DNA of 59,386 nt, taken from NCBI RefSeq assembly GCF_019448115.1, contig NZ_JAGFNY010000009.1:1-59386 (forward strand), read 5' to 3'. Each line of letters starts with the position of its first letter. The stretch's first letter is position 1. The stretch comes from Succinivibrio faecicola (lineage in GTDB: Bacteria; Pseudomonadota; Gammaproteobacteria; Enterobacterales; Succinivibrionaceae). Both the position numbers and the translations under genes were made by a program. The notes under the pieces are model-generated. The model saw only the letters and a list, made by a program, of their open reading frames with translations, ran no database searches and was not told where the DNA came from. Of this stretch, positions 8,793-17,991 are shown piece by piece.

Positions 8793-9407
8793 ATGGCCAT
8801 TAAGAATGTGGTTTTTGATTTTGGTGGTGTTCTTTTAGACTGGAATCCGCGCTATTTCTACTCAGAAATTTTCAATGACGATGAAAAAATGGAATACTTT
8901 ATTCAGAACATCGTTACTACAAAGTGGAACTCACAGATGGACAGAGGCAGAAGTTTTGAAGATTGCATGAATGAACTTGCCAAAGAACACGAAGAGTATA
9001 GAGATCAGATTATGCTCTATCGCAAAGGCTGGGAAAAAATGCTCAAGGGCGAAATCAGTTCAGGTATAAAAGTTCTCAAAGCAGTTTTAAATTCTGACAA
9101 ATACAAAGTATATGGCCTTACAAACTGGTCTGCGGAAACTTTTCCATATGCTTATAACAAATATACCTTTTTACAGCAATTTGAAGGAATAGTTGTATCA
9201 GGTGAAGAGAAAATGATTAAACCTGAAAAAGGTATTTACCTGACATTACTTGACAGATATCAGCTAAAACCAGAAGAAACTTTCTTTATGGATGATAACA
9301 AGGACAATGTAGCTATGGCAAAATCAAGAGGTATCAACGCACTTGTATTTACAGGTACCGATGAAAATTTAAAAGAAATATCAAAAATTCTCAGTTTGAA
9401 TATTTAA
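8793..9407 (+). CDS. HAD superfamily phosphatase (YihX-like)
   Basis: A 204-residue haloacid dehalogenase-type hydrolase. The nucleophile Asp9 lies in VVFDFGGVLLDW, motif II is the LTNWS block (near residue 110) and the acidic motif near residue 172 is FFMDDNKDNV. The DFGG form of motif I, in place of DxD, is typical of the YihX/epoxide-hydrolase-like branch, which removes phosphate from sugar phosphates such as glucose-1-phosphate. The exact substrate is not known. It is followed within about 50 bases by a small YjfB-like gene. Confidence 0.85.
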   Translation: MAIKNVVFDFGGVLLDWNPRYFYSEIFNDDEKMEYFIQNIVTTKWNSQMDRGRSFEDCMNELAKEHEEYRDQIMLYRKGWEKMLKGEISSGIKVLKAVLNSDKYKVYGLTNWSAETFPYAYNKYTFLQQFEGIVVSGEEKMIKPEKGIYLTLLDRYQLKPEETFFMDDNKDNVAMAKSRGINALVFTGTDENLKEISKILSLNI

Positions 9408-9460
9408 TTTTGAATTTGAATCTGCCGATAACTATACTTGATAGTAAGGAGGGCATAACT

Positions 9461-9676
9461 ATGAGTTCAGTTAACTCAAATTTCGGTATGGAGTCCTTAA
9501 GCGTTGCCATGATGAAGCGTCAAAGCGATAATCAGGGCCAGATTGCCCTTGCTATGGTGCAAAGCGCCGCACAGACTGCACAGAGTACCTCTTCTTTAGC
9601 TGCACCTCAGCAGACACAGAGTGTTACTCCTGTTGTTGAAGGAAGTAAAGGCGCTAACATCAATACATACGCTTAA
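9461..9676 (+). CDS. small YjfB-like (putative motility) protein, 71 aa
   Basis: The start at 9461 is chosen because AAGGAGG lies eight bases upstream; a longer frame from 9410 lacks such a site. The product has 71 residues. Its N-terminal half is a methionine- and glutamine-rich amphipathic stretch (SLSVAMMKRQSDNQGQIAL, then AQTAQ) and the tail is rich in Ser, Gln and Pro. The pattern resembles the YjfB putative motility family (PF14070), a short group linked to flagellated bacteria. That assignment is by memory of the pattern and is tentative. A strong terminator follows directly. Confidence 0.6.
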   Translation: MSSVNSNFGMESLSVAMMKRQSDNQGQIALAMVQSAAQTAQSTSSLAAPQQTQSVTPVVEGSKGANINTYA

Positions 9677-9691
9677 TCCAGACTACAGCAC

Positions 9692-9725
9692 AGAGGGCAT
9701 GCAAAGCATGCCCTCTTTCTTTTTA
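9692..9725 (+). terminator. terminator after the YjfB-like gene
   Basis: AGAGGGCATGC and GCATGCCCTCT form a perfect 11-pair stem with loop AAA, followed by TTCTTTTT. It ends the plus-strand HAD and small-protein transcript. Confidence 0.92.
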
Positions 9726-9749
9726 AAATCTAAATCCTGTTTTTCCATA

Positions 9750-9775
9750 CAAAAATGGGAGCCTTTCGGCTCCCA
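9750..9775 (-). terminator. terminator after malK
   Basis: On the minus strand TGGGAGCC-GAAA-GGCTCCCA makes an eight-pair stem capped by a GNRA tetraloop and is followed by five T. It ends the mal operon 32 bases after the malK stop. Confidence 0.92.
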
Positions 9776-9807
9776 ACTTGGCAAATAGACAGATTAGACT
9801 GCTGTCA

Positions 9808-10959
9808 TCAGCTTCTCTTGTACACCTGTGTACGAGGGAATGCGATACCTTCAGCATCAAATAAATAACATGCTGCTGCAGGAATTCCAACGCTGAACTC
9901 ATCGCCTGCAACTACTTCAAGCTCTGAATCAGACTTAACTGTGAAGTCACTGCCAACCTCAGATGCACCAGAATCCATGTAAACATAGAATTCAGCGCCA
10001 AGATTCTCAGTAACAATAACTTTTGCGGTTACCTTACCACCATCAGCTGCATCAATATTCTTGGTTAACAAGTGCTCTGGACGAACACCAAGAATAATGC
10101 TGTCACCAACCTTACCACGTGTAGCATTTACGCAAGCGGTTACCTTTTCACCAGTAATTAACTTAACAGTACACTTCTCTTCGCTGATGCTTACGATTTC
10201 GCCCTTTAAGAAGTTCATCTTAGGTGAACCGATGAAGCCTGCTACGAATAAGTTAACTGGGTGGTTATATAACTCAAGTGGTGAACCAAACTGCTCAAGA
10301 TTTGACTCTGCACTTGGACGTAATGGGCTTAATACGCAGATCTTGTCAGCTAAAGTCATAGCTTCAACCTGATCGTGGGTAACGTAGATGATGGTTGCGT
10401 TTAATTCCTGATGTAACTTTGCAATCTCAAGACGCATCTTAACACGTAAAGCAGCATCAAGGTTTGATAAAGGCTCATCGAATAAGAATACTGATGGATT
10501 CTGAACGATACAACGACCGATAGCAACACGCTGTCTCTGACCACCTGATAAAGCCTTTGGTTTACGCTCTAAGAAAGCCTCAAGACCTAAAACGTCAGCA
10601 GCCTGAACTACTCTTCTTAGGATCTCTTTTTTGTCCATGTGCTTTAACTTTAGACCGAAAGCCATGTTATCAAATACAGTCATGTGTGGATAAAGAGCAT
10701 ATGACTGGAACACCATACCGATGTTACGCTCTGATGGTGGAACATCATTTACTCTCTTACCGTCGATAAGTAAATCACCATCGGTAATATCCTCTAAACC
10801 TGCGATCATACGTAAAAGAGTTGACTTACCACAGCCTGATGGACCAACGAAAACGATGAAGTCACCGTCCTTAATATCTAAGTTAATGTTACGTAATGTA
10901 TCCTTAAGGATAGCTGGGTTATAGTTTTTTCTAACTTTACTTAATAAAACTTCTGCCAT
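9808..10959 (-). CDS. malK: maltose ABC transporter ATP-binding protein
   Basis: A 383-residue ATPase (E. coli MalK has 371) that drives maltose/maltodextrin import by MalFG. Walker A GPSGCGKST is near residue 38, the signature LSGGQRQRVAIGR near 134 and Walker B VFLFDEPLSNLD near 154. A C-terminal TOBE/regulatory domain follows. MalK of enteric bacteria also controls MalT and binds EIIA-Glc; whether this one does cannot be read here. It is the last gene of the malEFGK run, 41 bases after malG, whereas E. coli has malK in a divergent operon with lamB. Confidence 0.92.
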   Translation of the reverse strand: MAEVLLSKVRKNYNPAILKDTLRNINLDIKDGDFIVFVGPSGCGKSTLLRMIAGLEDITDGDLLIDGKRVNDVPPSERNIGMVFQSYALYPHMTVFDNMAFGLKLKHMDKKEILRRVVQAADVLGLEAFLERKPKALSGGQRQRVAIGRCIVQNPSVFLFDEPLSNLDAALRVKMRLEIAKLHQELNATIIYVTHDQVEAMTLADKICVLSPLRPSAESNLEQFGSPLELYNHPVNLFVAGFIGSPKMNFLKGEIVSISEEKCTVKLITGEKVTACVNATRGKVGDSIILGVRPEHLLTKNIDAADGGKVTAKVIVTENLGAEFYVYMDSGASEVGSDFTVKSDSELEVVAGDEFSVGIPAAACYLFDAEGIAFPRTQVYKRS

Positions 10960-11000
10960 TTTATTTACACTCTTAAAATTCTTTCAAATAAATCTACTTA

Positions 11001-12239
11001 TTAGCCCTTAACACCACCAGCAGTTAAACCGCCTACTAACCAGCGCTGTGCTAGCAAGAATACGATGGTAATTGGAAGGCCTGACAGCACAGCTGCAGCT
11101 GCGAAGTCACCCCACAGATAGTTCTGTGGATACAGGTACTGCTGTGAACCTACAGCTAAGGTTAACTCATTCATGTCAAGTAACAGAACTGATGCTACAG
11201 GAACCTCAGTAATGGTGCTGATGAATGCAAGAATGAATACAACAGCTAAGATAGGTACTGACAGTGGTAACAGAATTAATCTGAATGCCTGCCATGGAGT
11301 TGCACCATCAATAGCAGCAGCTTCTTCTAGTGAAGCATCGATTGTTTCAAAGTAACCCTTGATAGTCCAAATGTGCAGTGCAATACCACCCATGTATGAA
11401 AGGATCAGACCACCGTGGGTGTTCAGACCTAACCATGGAATGTACTCACCAATCTTGTCAAAGAGTGCATAGATAGCAACCAAGGCAAGCACAGCAGGGA
11501 ACATCTGGAAAATCAGCATACCGTTTAAGATTACAGTCTTACCCTTGAACTTCATACGAGCGAATGCATAAGCAGAAGTTGTTGATAAGCAGATAATCAA
11601 GAATGCAGTAATGAAAGCAACCTTAATTGAGTTCCACAACCACAGTAATACTGGGAATGGAGGAGGAATAATCTTCTCCTTATAGATACCATATGAGGTG
11701 CCTTCCTTGTCGTTCTTATCGATGAAGTACTGAACTGCATCAGAACCTTCACCAAGCTTCATAGCTAATACTGACTCTAAAACAGCATTATTCTCTTTTG
11801 CAGTTGAAGCGTCAGCAAACTGAGCAGACTCAGCATCAGAAGTCTGAGTATAGCAGTTAACAACATAAGGAACATCAGCAGAAGCCTTTGCCTTAACGTC
11901 GCTAATTGAGAATGGCTCAGTTACATAGTTTCTGAAGCTTGAATCATCTTCAGATCTAACAAGGATCTGATATTTACCGTCATCAGTTTCAACATAGTCA
12001 ATTGTTGAACCGGTAACACGGTTTAACTGACGAACATTGAAACCTAAAGCAAGTCTCCAGTGATCCAATGTAGATGTAGCAGCTGATGGAATAATATCAC
12101 CCACAGAGAAGTTACCCTGACGGAATGAAATAGCTACAATCATTAGCAGAGGAAACATAATTGTGCATAAGAAGGCTAAAATAAATGTATGAGCAGCAGC
12201 CTTTCTATACTTTAATGATTTTGGTTGTACAATTGCCAT
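11001..12239 (-). CDS. malG: maltose ABC transporter permease MalG with a large extra periplasmic domain
   Basis: An inner-membrane permease of 412 residues; E. coli MalG has 296. The first 70 residues ([27 protein letters not shown]) and everything from [14 protein letters not shown] (residue 191) to the end ([12 protein letters not shown]) align with E. coli MalG as I remember it. Between them, about residues 73-188 form an insertion in the first periplasmic loop, where E. coli has only a few residues. The insertion is hydrophilic and acidic ([20 protein letters not shown] and [11 protein letters not shown] regions). The EAA loop is [15 protein letters not shown]. It lies 10 bases after malF. 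Confidence 0.9.
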   Translation of the reverse strand: MAIVQPKSLKYRKAAAHTFILAFLCTIMFPLLMIVAISFRQGNFSVGDIIPSAATSTLDHWRLALGFNVRQLNRVTGSTIDYVETDDGKYQILVRSEDDSSFRNYVTEPFSISDVKAKASADVPYVVNCYTQTSDAESAQFADASTAKENNAVLESVLAMKLGEGSDAVQYFIDKNDKEGTSYGIYKEKIIPPPFPVLLWLWNSIKVAFITAFLIICLSTTSAYAFARMKFKGKTVILNGMLIFQMFPAVLALVAIYALFDKIGEYIPWLGLNTHGGLILSYMGGIALHIWTIKGYFETIDASLEEAAAIDGATPWQAFRLILLPLSVPILAVVFILAFISTITEVPVASVLLLDMNELTLAVGSQQYLYPQNYLWGDFAAAAVLSGLPITIVFLLAQRWLVGGLTAGGVKG

Positions 12240-12249
12240 TTTCTATCTC

Positions 12250-13923
12250 CTAACGCTGTGCCTGGCTGTTCTTGGTTAAGCGTAACTGTAACAAGCTTAA
12301 TAGACCAACCATGATGAAGATCATAGTAGCAACAGCTGCAGCAAGACCGTAGTCATTACCCTTACCACCTTCGAAAGCGATACGATATGTAAAGCTTACT
12401 AAGAGGTCTGTGTAACCAGCAGGAGCCTCGGTAGCCTCGATGATGTCAGGACCACCACCAGTTAATAACTGAATCAGAACGAAGTTGTTGAAGTTAAATG
12501 CGAATGATGCAATTAACAATGGAGCTAAAGGTTTGATTAGTAATGGTAATGTAATCTTTGTCAGGTTCTGCAGTGGAGTTGCACCTTCAATTGCAGTAGC
12601 CTCGTATAGATCGTCTGGAATAGACTTTAAAAGACCCATACATAGAATCATCATGTAAGGATAACCTAACCATGCGTTTACCATTAAGATCATTGCGCGT
12701 GCTGCCCAAGGATCGGTAAACCACTCGATAGGAGTCCACTGTGCACCGAACAGATTGTATAAAGGTGCCATTACGATGTTTAAGAATACGTTTAATTCAC
12801 CGAAGTTCTGGTTGAATAAACCTTTGAAAACCAGAATTGAGATGAATGATGGTACAGCGTATGGAAGAATTAAGAACACACGATAGATGCCCTTGAAACG
12901 CAAGAACTCCCACTGTACTAAACAAGCAAGCAGCATACCGATTGCCAGAGTAATGAATACTGTAAAGCCTGAGAAGAATACAGTCCATAAGAAGATCTGG
13001 ATAAATGGCATACGAATGCTTTCGTTGCTTAAGAACTTGATATAGTTCTTTAAACCAACGCTAACCTTGAAGCCAGGAGAGAACTCTTCACCGAATAACT
13101 CGCCTTTCTCGTTAGCATACTGATAGAAACCAGTATCGCCATTTGGCATGAATAACTGCTTAGTTTCGTTATCCCATAATACGTTCTTTGAATCAACAAC
13201 AAAACCGTTATCAGCTTTCTCACCAACTTTTAATTCTTTAAACTTTTCACTCTTTGCTGAGAACTGGCGGATACCGCTCATTGATAACTTGATTTGTGAT
13301 TCAGGTACTAAAAGAACAAGGCTCTTTAAGTTGTTACGCAGAGGCATTAAATCCTTCATTGGAAGTAACTTGCCTTCTGGCTGCTGTGTAGCAGCAACTA
13401 GCTTAAGCTCTGTTACCTTACCCTGGTTTGCGTTTGCTGTTAACTTAGAATCTTTTAAGTTAATAGCACTCTCAAGAGAATAGGCAACATCACCCTGGGT
13501 CAGGTAAATATTGCACATATTGTCTTCAGTTGCGAAGATCTTGTATGCAAAGTCACCACCTTCTGACTTGTAGGTCTTCTGCATATGGAATGCTTTTGCA
13601 GACTCTACGGTCATTACGTGAGCGCCTGAATAGTTTGTGAATGAAATCCACAAAGTATAGATTAGAGGGAAGATAATGAATGCACTCATACCTGCCACAC
13701 TTGGGAAAGCATAGCGTTGAGCGTACATTTTCTTACTTACGAAGATGTAAACACCAGCACCAACAAGAACAAGATCCAAAAGAGGATATGCAATATCACC
13801 GTTTGAATACATGCAGATGTCGGCATAGAGGTTTACTAACACAATTAAAGCAACTACAGTCCACTTAAGCAGAGCTTTAGGACCAAGTTTCAAATTATGC
13901 ATTGCTGACAGTTCCATGTCCAA
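12250..13923 (-). CDS. malF: maltose ABC transporter permease MalF
   Basis: A 557-residue inner-membrane permease (E. coli 514). It has the N-terminal membrane segments, a large periplasmic loop P2 (about residues 95-300, ending FYQYANEKGELFGEEFSPG) and the conserved core (VQWEFLRFKGIYRV, ILPYAVPSFISILVFKGLFNQ, WLGYPYMMILCMGLLKSIP). The EAA loop EATAIEGATPLQNL docks on MalK. The P2 loop contacts MalE in the E. coli complex. The gene follows malE after 66 bases that carry a terminator-like hairpin. The start could also be Met8, but the first ATG keeps the frame close after that hairpin. Confidence 0.92.
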   Translation of the reverse strand: MDMELSAMHNLKLGPKALLKWTVVALIVLVNLYADICMYSNGDIAYPLLDLVLVGAGVYIFVSKKMYAQRYAFPSVAGMSAFIIFPLIYTLWISFTNYSGAHVMTVESAKAFHMQKTYKSEGGDFAYKIFATEDNMCNIYLTQGDVAYSLESAINLKDSKLTANANQGKVTELKLVAATQQPEGKLLPMKDLMPLRNNLKSLVLLVPESQIKLSMSGIRQFSAKSEKFKELKVGEKADNGFVVDSKNVLWDNETKQLFMPNGDTGFYQYANEKGELFGEEFSPGFKVSVGLKNYIKFLSNESIRMPFIQIFLWTVFFSGFTVFITLAIGMLLACLVQWEFLRFKGIYRVFLILPYAVPSFISILVFKGLFNQNFGELNVFLNIVMAPLYNLFGAQWTPIEWFTDPWAARAMILMVNAWLGYPYMMILCMGLLKSIPDDLYEATAIEGATPLQNLTKITLPLLIKPLAPLLIASFAFNFNNFVLIQLLTGGGPDIIEATEAPAGYTDLLVSFTYRIAFEGGKGNDYGLAAAVATMIFIMVGLLSLLQLRLTKNSQAQR

Positions 13924-13940
13924 TTCCTAATTTGCCAAAC

Positions 13941-13974
13941 AAAAAAAAAGAAGCCCTTGCACTAGACAAGGGCT
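13941..13974 (-). terminator. intercistronic terminator between malE and malF
   Basis: On the minus strand AGCCCTTG and CAAGGGCT pair perfectly around TCTAGTG and are followed by a run of nine T. It starts about 15 bases after the malE stop. It would let only part of the transcripts reach malFGK. In E. coli the malE-malF gap carries REP sequences that serve the same purpose, raising MalE over MalFGK. Confidence 0.85.
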
Positions 13975-13989
13975 AGTTTAAAGAAATTA

Positions 13990-15174
13990 TTATTCGCTTA
14001 AGATACGCTTAGCTGCAACTGAGGTAGCCTCATCTACAGACTGACGACCTGAAGTGATGTTCTTAAGAGCAGTCTCGAATGATGACCAGAACTTGCTCAT
14101 CTCAGGTACTGCAGGCATTGGGTCACCGTTAGATGCGTTAACCTTAGTAGCTGCAATACGTGGATCCTTGTCTAACTTAGCCTGGAAGCTGTTTAAAGCT
14201 GCTACGCCAATTGACTTGTCATTGTTAACTGCTTCTAAACCAGCGTCGGTTAATAAGTACTCTTCTAAGAACTGTACTGCTAAGTCCTTGTTAGGTGAAG
14301 CTGAGTTTAAAGCCATAGCGGTAACACCAACGAAAGCCTTTGAATCCTTACCACCTAACTTAGGTAACTTGTAAACTGAGAAGTCAACCTTAGCCTGGTC
14401 GTAGTTTGGCCAGCCCCATGGGCCGTTGATGATACATGCTGCCTTACCCTTGGTAAACTGAGCTTCCATAACACCGTAGTCAGCACCCTTATCGGTATAA
14501 CCGTTGTTGATTAAGTCAGCAACGAACTGTAAACCTGCCTTTGCACCTGCATTTGCAACACCGGTATCCTTAACGTCATAGCCGCCTTCAACCTTCTTGA
14601 ATGCGTAACCGCCCTGAGCTGATAAGAATGGGTATGAGAAGTATGGAGTTGCATAAGCCCAGATGATTGGCTTAACACCATCTTTCTTTAAGGTGTCGCC
14701 TAACTTTACTAAATCTTCAAAGTTCTCTGGTGCCTTCTTAACAAACTTGTTGTTACAGATTAAGCTGATTGCTTCGATAGCTACAGGGTAACCAACAATC
14801 TTACCGTTAACGGTAACTGCATCCCAACCTACGTGAGCAAACTTTGCCTTGAACTCGTCTGATGGAGTTACAGGAGCAATTAAACCTGCCTGTGCCCACT
14901 CACCGAAACGGTCGTGAGCCCACATGATGATATCAGGACCATTCTGAGTTGCAGCAGTCTGCTGGAACTTAACTTCAACCTGATCTGGGTGAGCAACTGT
15001 TACCTTGATACCGGTATCAGCAGTGAACTTCTCACCTACCTTAGCAATACCGTTGTAACCCTTATCGCCGTTAACCCAAATTGTTAACTGATCTTTTTCA
15101 ATGGCTGCATTTGCTGAAATTGATGCGCCTAAAGTTAAAGCACCGATTAATGAAGCCAGAATTGTTTTCTTCAT
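13990..15174 (-). CDS. malE: periplasmic maltose-binding protein
   Basis: A 394-residue binding protein (E. coli 396) that delivers maltose and maltodextrins to MalFGK. I start at ATG 15174 because AAGGA lies nine bases upstream and [23 protein letters not shown] is a clean signal peptide (cleavage near residue 23). The ATG eight codons upstream overlaps the ribosome binding site. Conserved blocks include [28 protein letters not shown] and [16 protein letters not shown]. It is the first gene of the mal operon and is divergent from ybaK. Confidence 0.94.
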   Translation of the reverse strand: MKKTILASLIGALTLGASISANAAIEKDQLTIWVNGDKGYNGIAKVGEKFTADTGIKVTVAHPDQVEVKFQQTAATQNGPDIIMWAHDRFGEWAQAGLIAPVTPSDEFKAKFAHVGWDAVTVNGKIVGYPVAIEAISLICNNKFVKKAPENFEDLVKLGDTLKKDGVKPIIWAYATPYFSYPFLSAQGGYAFKKVEGGYDVKDTGVANAGAKAGLQFVADLINNGYTDKGADYGVMEAQFTKGKAACIINGPWGWPNYDQAKVDFSVYKLPKLGGKDSKAFVGVTAMALNSASPNKDLAVQFLEEYLLTDAGLEAVNNDKSIGVAALNSFQAKLDKDPRIAATKVNASNGDPMPAVPEMSKFWSSFETALKNITSGRQSVDEATSVAAKRILSE

Positions 15175-15211
15175 AAAAAATGTCCTTACAAATATCACTT
15201 ATGTATGTTAT

Positions 15212-15229
15212 TAGAAATAGTCATTTCTA
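15212..15229. promoter_or_regulatory. perfect inverted repeat in the malE 5' region
   Basis: TAGAAAT-AGTC-ATTTCTA is a perfect seven-base inverted repeat, downstream of the candidate malE promoter and about 40 bases before the malE ATG. It could be a repressor operator or a 5' UTR hairpin. No known regulator site was recognised, and no clear MalT box was found nearby. Confidence 0.35.
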
Positions 15230-15294
15230 GTTGTTAAAAGGCACTAGGCCTTACTTTTGAACAACCTACTTGTCGGTCATTCAGTAAGTGACAT

Positions 15295-15322
15295 TTTATA
15301 GATTTAACAATGCAAAGTTCAA
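15295..15322 (-). promoter_or_regulatory. candidate malE promoter
   Basis: TTGAAC (15322-15317) and TATAAA (15300-15295) are separated by 16 bp on the minus strand. About 55 bases further upstream, near 15367-15382, AAATGTGA-N6-ACAGATCT has one perfect CRP half-site and one poor one. This could fit cAMP-CRP activation of maltose uptake, but it is inference. The rest of the malE-ybaK spacer holds the ybaK promoter. Confidence 0.45.
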
Positions 15323-15444
15323 GCATATTTTTTAAATTACCGTGTTTTAGAGTCTGTTTTTATTAAAAAATGTGACTAATAACAGATCTTTTGCATAAAC
15401 ATTTTTTGTTAATAATAGTTATTGTTGCCATATTATGGCCCGAT

Positions 15445-15474
15445 TTGAAACTATTTTAGGCTATTTGGTATAAA
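15445..15474 (+). promoter_or_regulatory. candidate ybaK promoter
   Basis: TTGAAA (15445-15450) and TATAAA (15469-15474) are 18 bp apart. A perfect inverted repeat GCCATA-T-TATGGC (15427-15439) sits directly upstream of the -35 and could be a regulator site. Confidence 0.5.
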
Positions 15475-15525
15475 ATGGACACCTAAATATATACAAATTT
15501 AAACTTACGAAAAAAGAGGATCGCA

Positions 15526-15999
15526 ATGCTTACACCAGCCGTAAAATATCTAAAGGATCACAAAATTGATTTCAAAGAATATGAGTACGAATGTACAGTT
15601 GATCACGATTATGGCAAATTTGCGGCAAAAGCACTAAATCTCAATCCTAAAATGGTTTACAAATCAATAGTGCTTGTCTTTGAAAAAACATTCATTACTG
15701 CAGTGACTCCTGTTGATGCAATGATTTCATTAAAAAGTGCTGCAAGATTACTCAAACTCAAGTCACTTGAAATAGCAAGTCCACAGGATGCTCAAAGAAT
15801 AACAGGATATGTTATAGGTGGTTTAAGTCCATTTGGTCAAAAAAGACAGACAAAGATCCTTTTGTGTCAGAGTGCTTTAGAGTTTGATGAAATCCTGGTT
15901 TCAGGTGGCAGACGAGGATATAGTGTAGGTATAAATCCAAACGATATTGTAAGTGCTACAAATGCAACTGTAGGTGATTTTCTTGATCACAAAAGCTAA
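15526..15999 (+). CDS. ybaK: Cys-tRNA(Pro)/Cys-tRNA(Cys) deacylase
   Basis: A 157-residue YbaK/EbsC protein that clears cysteine mistakenly attached to tRNA-Pro, acting in the cytoplasm together with ProRS. The family signature GYVIGGLSPFGQKR (near residue 100) and the earlier VYKSIVLV block with the lysine near position 45 are present. Length is that of E. coli YbaK (159). The start has AGAGGA five bases upstream. It stands alone, divergent from malE and convergent with the chemotaxis gene. Confidence 0.93.
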   Translation: MLTPAVKYLKDHKIDFKEYEYECTVDHDYGKFAAKALNLNPKMVYKSIVLVFEKTFITAVTPVDAMISLKSAARLLKLKSLEIASPQDAQRITGYVIGGLSPFGQKRQTKILLCQSALEFDEILVSGGRRGYSVGINPNDIVSATNATVGDFLDHKS

Positions 16000-16000
16000 T

Positions 16001-16250
16001 TGAAAATTAGTACGTTACATATTTGACAGCTCCCCATGAAAGAAGGCAGTGGCGTCATTTAGCTTTTGAAAATTGCCTGCCATTGAATAGCTCCATTGTT
16101 GTTTGTTAAACATTCACACTATTCAATTTAAAGGTTCGGCCTAGGATGGAAACTTAAAACTGAAAAATACGGTTCAAGGAAGAACCGTTCATAATTTTCC
16201 TTGTCAGCACATCATTCGGCACAATTTGGTAAAATTACTCTTCTCTAAAA
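16001..16250. other. structured intergenic region, possible non-coding RNA or element remnant
   Basis: This 310-base gap contains no reading frame of note but several inverted repeats in succession. GGCAG (16045-16049) faces CTGCC (16077-16081). ATTGAATAG (16082-16090) faces CTATTCAAT (16119-16127), perfect over nine bases. ACGGTTC-AAGGAA-GAACCGT (16169-16188) is a perfect seven-pair hairpin. The arrangement could be an unannotated RNA or the leftover end of a mobile element. I see no promoter good enough to fix the strand. Confidence 0.3.
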
Positions 16251-16255
16251 ATAAA

Positions 16256-16279
16256 TCAGCACCAAAAAAAAGGTGCTGA
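16256..16279 (-). terminator. terminator after the chemotaxis receptor gene
   Basis: TCAGCACC and GGTGCTGA pair over eight bases with an all-T loop of eight on the minus strand, followed by TTTATTTTTAG. It lies 29 bases after the stop. Confidence 0.7.
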
Positions 16280-16308
16280 CAAGTATTTAAAACAAGATTA
16301 TAAAAGCA

Positions 16309-17913
16309 TTAGACATAGAATCTTGAAACAACACTTAAAAGTCTGCCGATTTCAACATTGGTTCTGTTAATCTGCTTTTCAACAGCCTTAATTTCCTTAT
16401 AAAGACCATCAGATCCTTCAGTGATTGATTTCATATTCATTGAGATATTTGATGTTGATCTTATCTGCTGTTTTGCAGCATGAGAAATCTCTGTTATCTG
16501 TCTGTTAACATTGTCTACCTTTGAGATAACACCATCAAGGATCTCATTTAGCTGACCTGACTGTTCTGAGATGCTGTCCATTTCCTTTACAGAGTCCTGT
16601 GTAGCCTCGTTTGCTGCTACCGCATCTGACTGAACCTGTGTCACCATATCAATGATCTTCTGAGTAGATTTACTTGTTCTAGATGCAAGTGAACGGACCT
16701 CATCTGCAACCACAGCAAAGCCCTTACCTGCAGATCCAGCTCTTGCTGCTTCAATTGCAGCATTAAGAGCTAACAGATTTGTCTGATTTGCAATATCATC
16801 AATAGCACTTACAATATCACCAATTGCAATTGCTCTTTCTGAGAGTTTTGATACAAGTGCAGCATCATGCTTTGACTTTTCAATCTGCATATTCAGTCTT
16901 TCAATTGTCTGATTTACTCTTGCTATACCGTTTTGTGTATCCTGTGATGTTTCATCAGATGTATTAGATGCATCTGAACAGTTATGAGCAATTTCCTGAG
17001 TTGTATTAACCATTAACTCTGATGCATCAAAAACTGTCTTTGAATAATCCTGATTTTCTGTTGCAGTTTCCTCAATCTGTGTTGATGAATCCTGCAGTCT
17101 GCTCATATATTTTGAAATATTCTGACTTACTTCCTTTATCAGAATAACATTTTCATACCAGGATGCTCTCATTTTTTCCATTGCCATAAGCAGTGGCAGG
17201 AACTCATCACGGCGCTTAATTTTAATTTCGTTATGAAGATGACCTGATGCTAAGGAATTAGCAACCTTAATAGCAACATTAATTGAGCTTACAATCAGTC
17301 TTGGCATCTGTATAACTACTATAAAGGCACAGACAATCTCAAAGAAAATAACCACAATGGAACTTACAAATGGAGTGCTACTGTTTAAAACATTAAGTTT
17401 CTCATTAACAATATGCAACTGTTGAGTATTAATTTTTGAAATATTTGACTGCACTGTCAGAATAAGAGGCAACATGCTTGTGTAGTAAATGTCTTTTGCA
17501 ACATCACTTTCACCAGATGTGCTCTTTTGAACAACACTCTCAGTTAAGGACAGGTATTTTGAAACAGAACTCTTGATAGCTTCAACTTCTGTAGGATATC
17601 TTGCAGTCTGTAACTTGTCAGTTGCATACTTTAAATTATCAGAAAGATTTTTGACTTTTTTTAGTGTCTGCTCATCAGTCTTCTTGCTAACTGCAACTTC
17701 CCCTAAAATAGTATGAAGATTCAAGAAATAATCAGATGTGTTCTTTACCTTTATGTAACGTTCATCTAAGGTAACATGAGCTTCACTTACAACCTTGCCA
17801 TTTACAAGAGACATATAAAGACAGATGTAACCTAATCCGATTGATGCGAAAATAAGCATCAGATAGGAAAAAATCATTTTCTGTTTTATGGAAAAACGTT
17901 CTAGGAATCTCAT
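16309..17913 (-). CDS. methyl-accepting chemotaxis protein
   Basis: A 534-residue membrane receptor that signals to CheA/CheW. Membrane segment 1 covers about residues 13-37 and segment 2 about 181-203; between them lies a helical periplasmic sensor of about 145 residues. A HAMP-like linker is followed by the cytoplasmic coiled coil, whose tip has the conserved hairpin [22 protein letters not shown] and the following [13 protein letters not shown] block. There is no C-terminal NWETF-type pentapeptide for CheR binding (it ends RFYV). The ligand is unknown. A sigma-28-like promoter lies upstream at 17965-17991. Confidence 0.92.
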   Translation of the reverse strand: MRFLERFSIKQKMIFSYLMLIFASIGLGYICLYMSLVNGKVVSEAHVTLDERYIKVKNTSDYFLNLHTILGEVAVSKKTDEQTLKKVKNLSDNLKYATDKLQTARYPTEVEAIKSSVSKYLSLTESVVQKSTSGESDVAKDIYYTSMLPLILTVQSNISKINTQQLHIVNEKLNVLNSSTPFVSSIVVIFFEIVCAFIVVIQMPRLIVSSINVAIKVANSLASGHLHNEIKIKRRDEFLPLLMAMEKMRASWYENVILIKEVSQNISKYMSRLQDSSTQIEETATENQDYSKTVFDASELMVNTTQEIAHNCSDASNTSDETSQDTQNGIARVNQTIERLNMQIEKSKHDAALVSKLSERAIAIGDIVSAIDDIANQTNLLALNAAIEAARAGSAGKGFAVVADEVRSLASRTSKSTQKIIDMVTQVQSDAVAANEATQDSVKEMDSISEQSGQLNEILDGVISKVDNVNRQITEISHAAKQQIRSTSNISMNMKSITEGSDGLYKEIKAVEKQINRTNVEIGRLLSVVSRFYV

Positions 17914-17964
17914 ACCACACCTATGCAGCCTTGTCTTGTATAGTACTTAAGTGGATCAAATTAA

Positions 17965-17991
17965 ATATCGAAGGAATTTTTATACAACTTA
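17965..17991 (-). promoter_or_regulatory. sigma-28-like promoter for the chemotaxis receptor
   Basis: On the minus strand TAAG (17991-17988), a 15-base spacer and TTCGATAT (17972-17965) resemble the FliA consensus TAAA-N15-GCCGATAA. The match is three of four and five of eight. It lies about 50 bases before the ATG at 17913. Confidence 0.5.

Noticed and set aside
9410-9460. Longer start for the YjfB-like gene
   Set aside because: No ribosome site before 9410, while AAGGAGG stands in front of the ATG at 9461.
13941-13974. End of the mal operon at the hairpin after malE
   Set aside because: malF, malG and malK continue on the same strand with short gaps and no clear new promoter, so partial termination is the better reading.
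16004-16016. Shared 13-mer AAATTAGTACGTT with 59174-59186, possible mobile element ends
   Set aside because: Similarity stops at both sides, and a 13-base match is expected by chance in an AT-rich 59-kb window.
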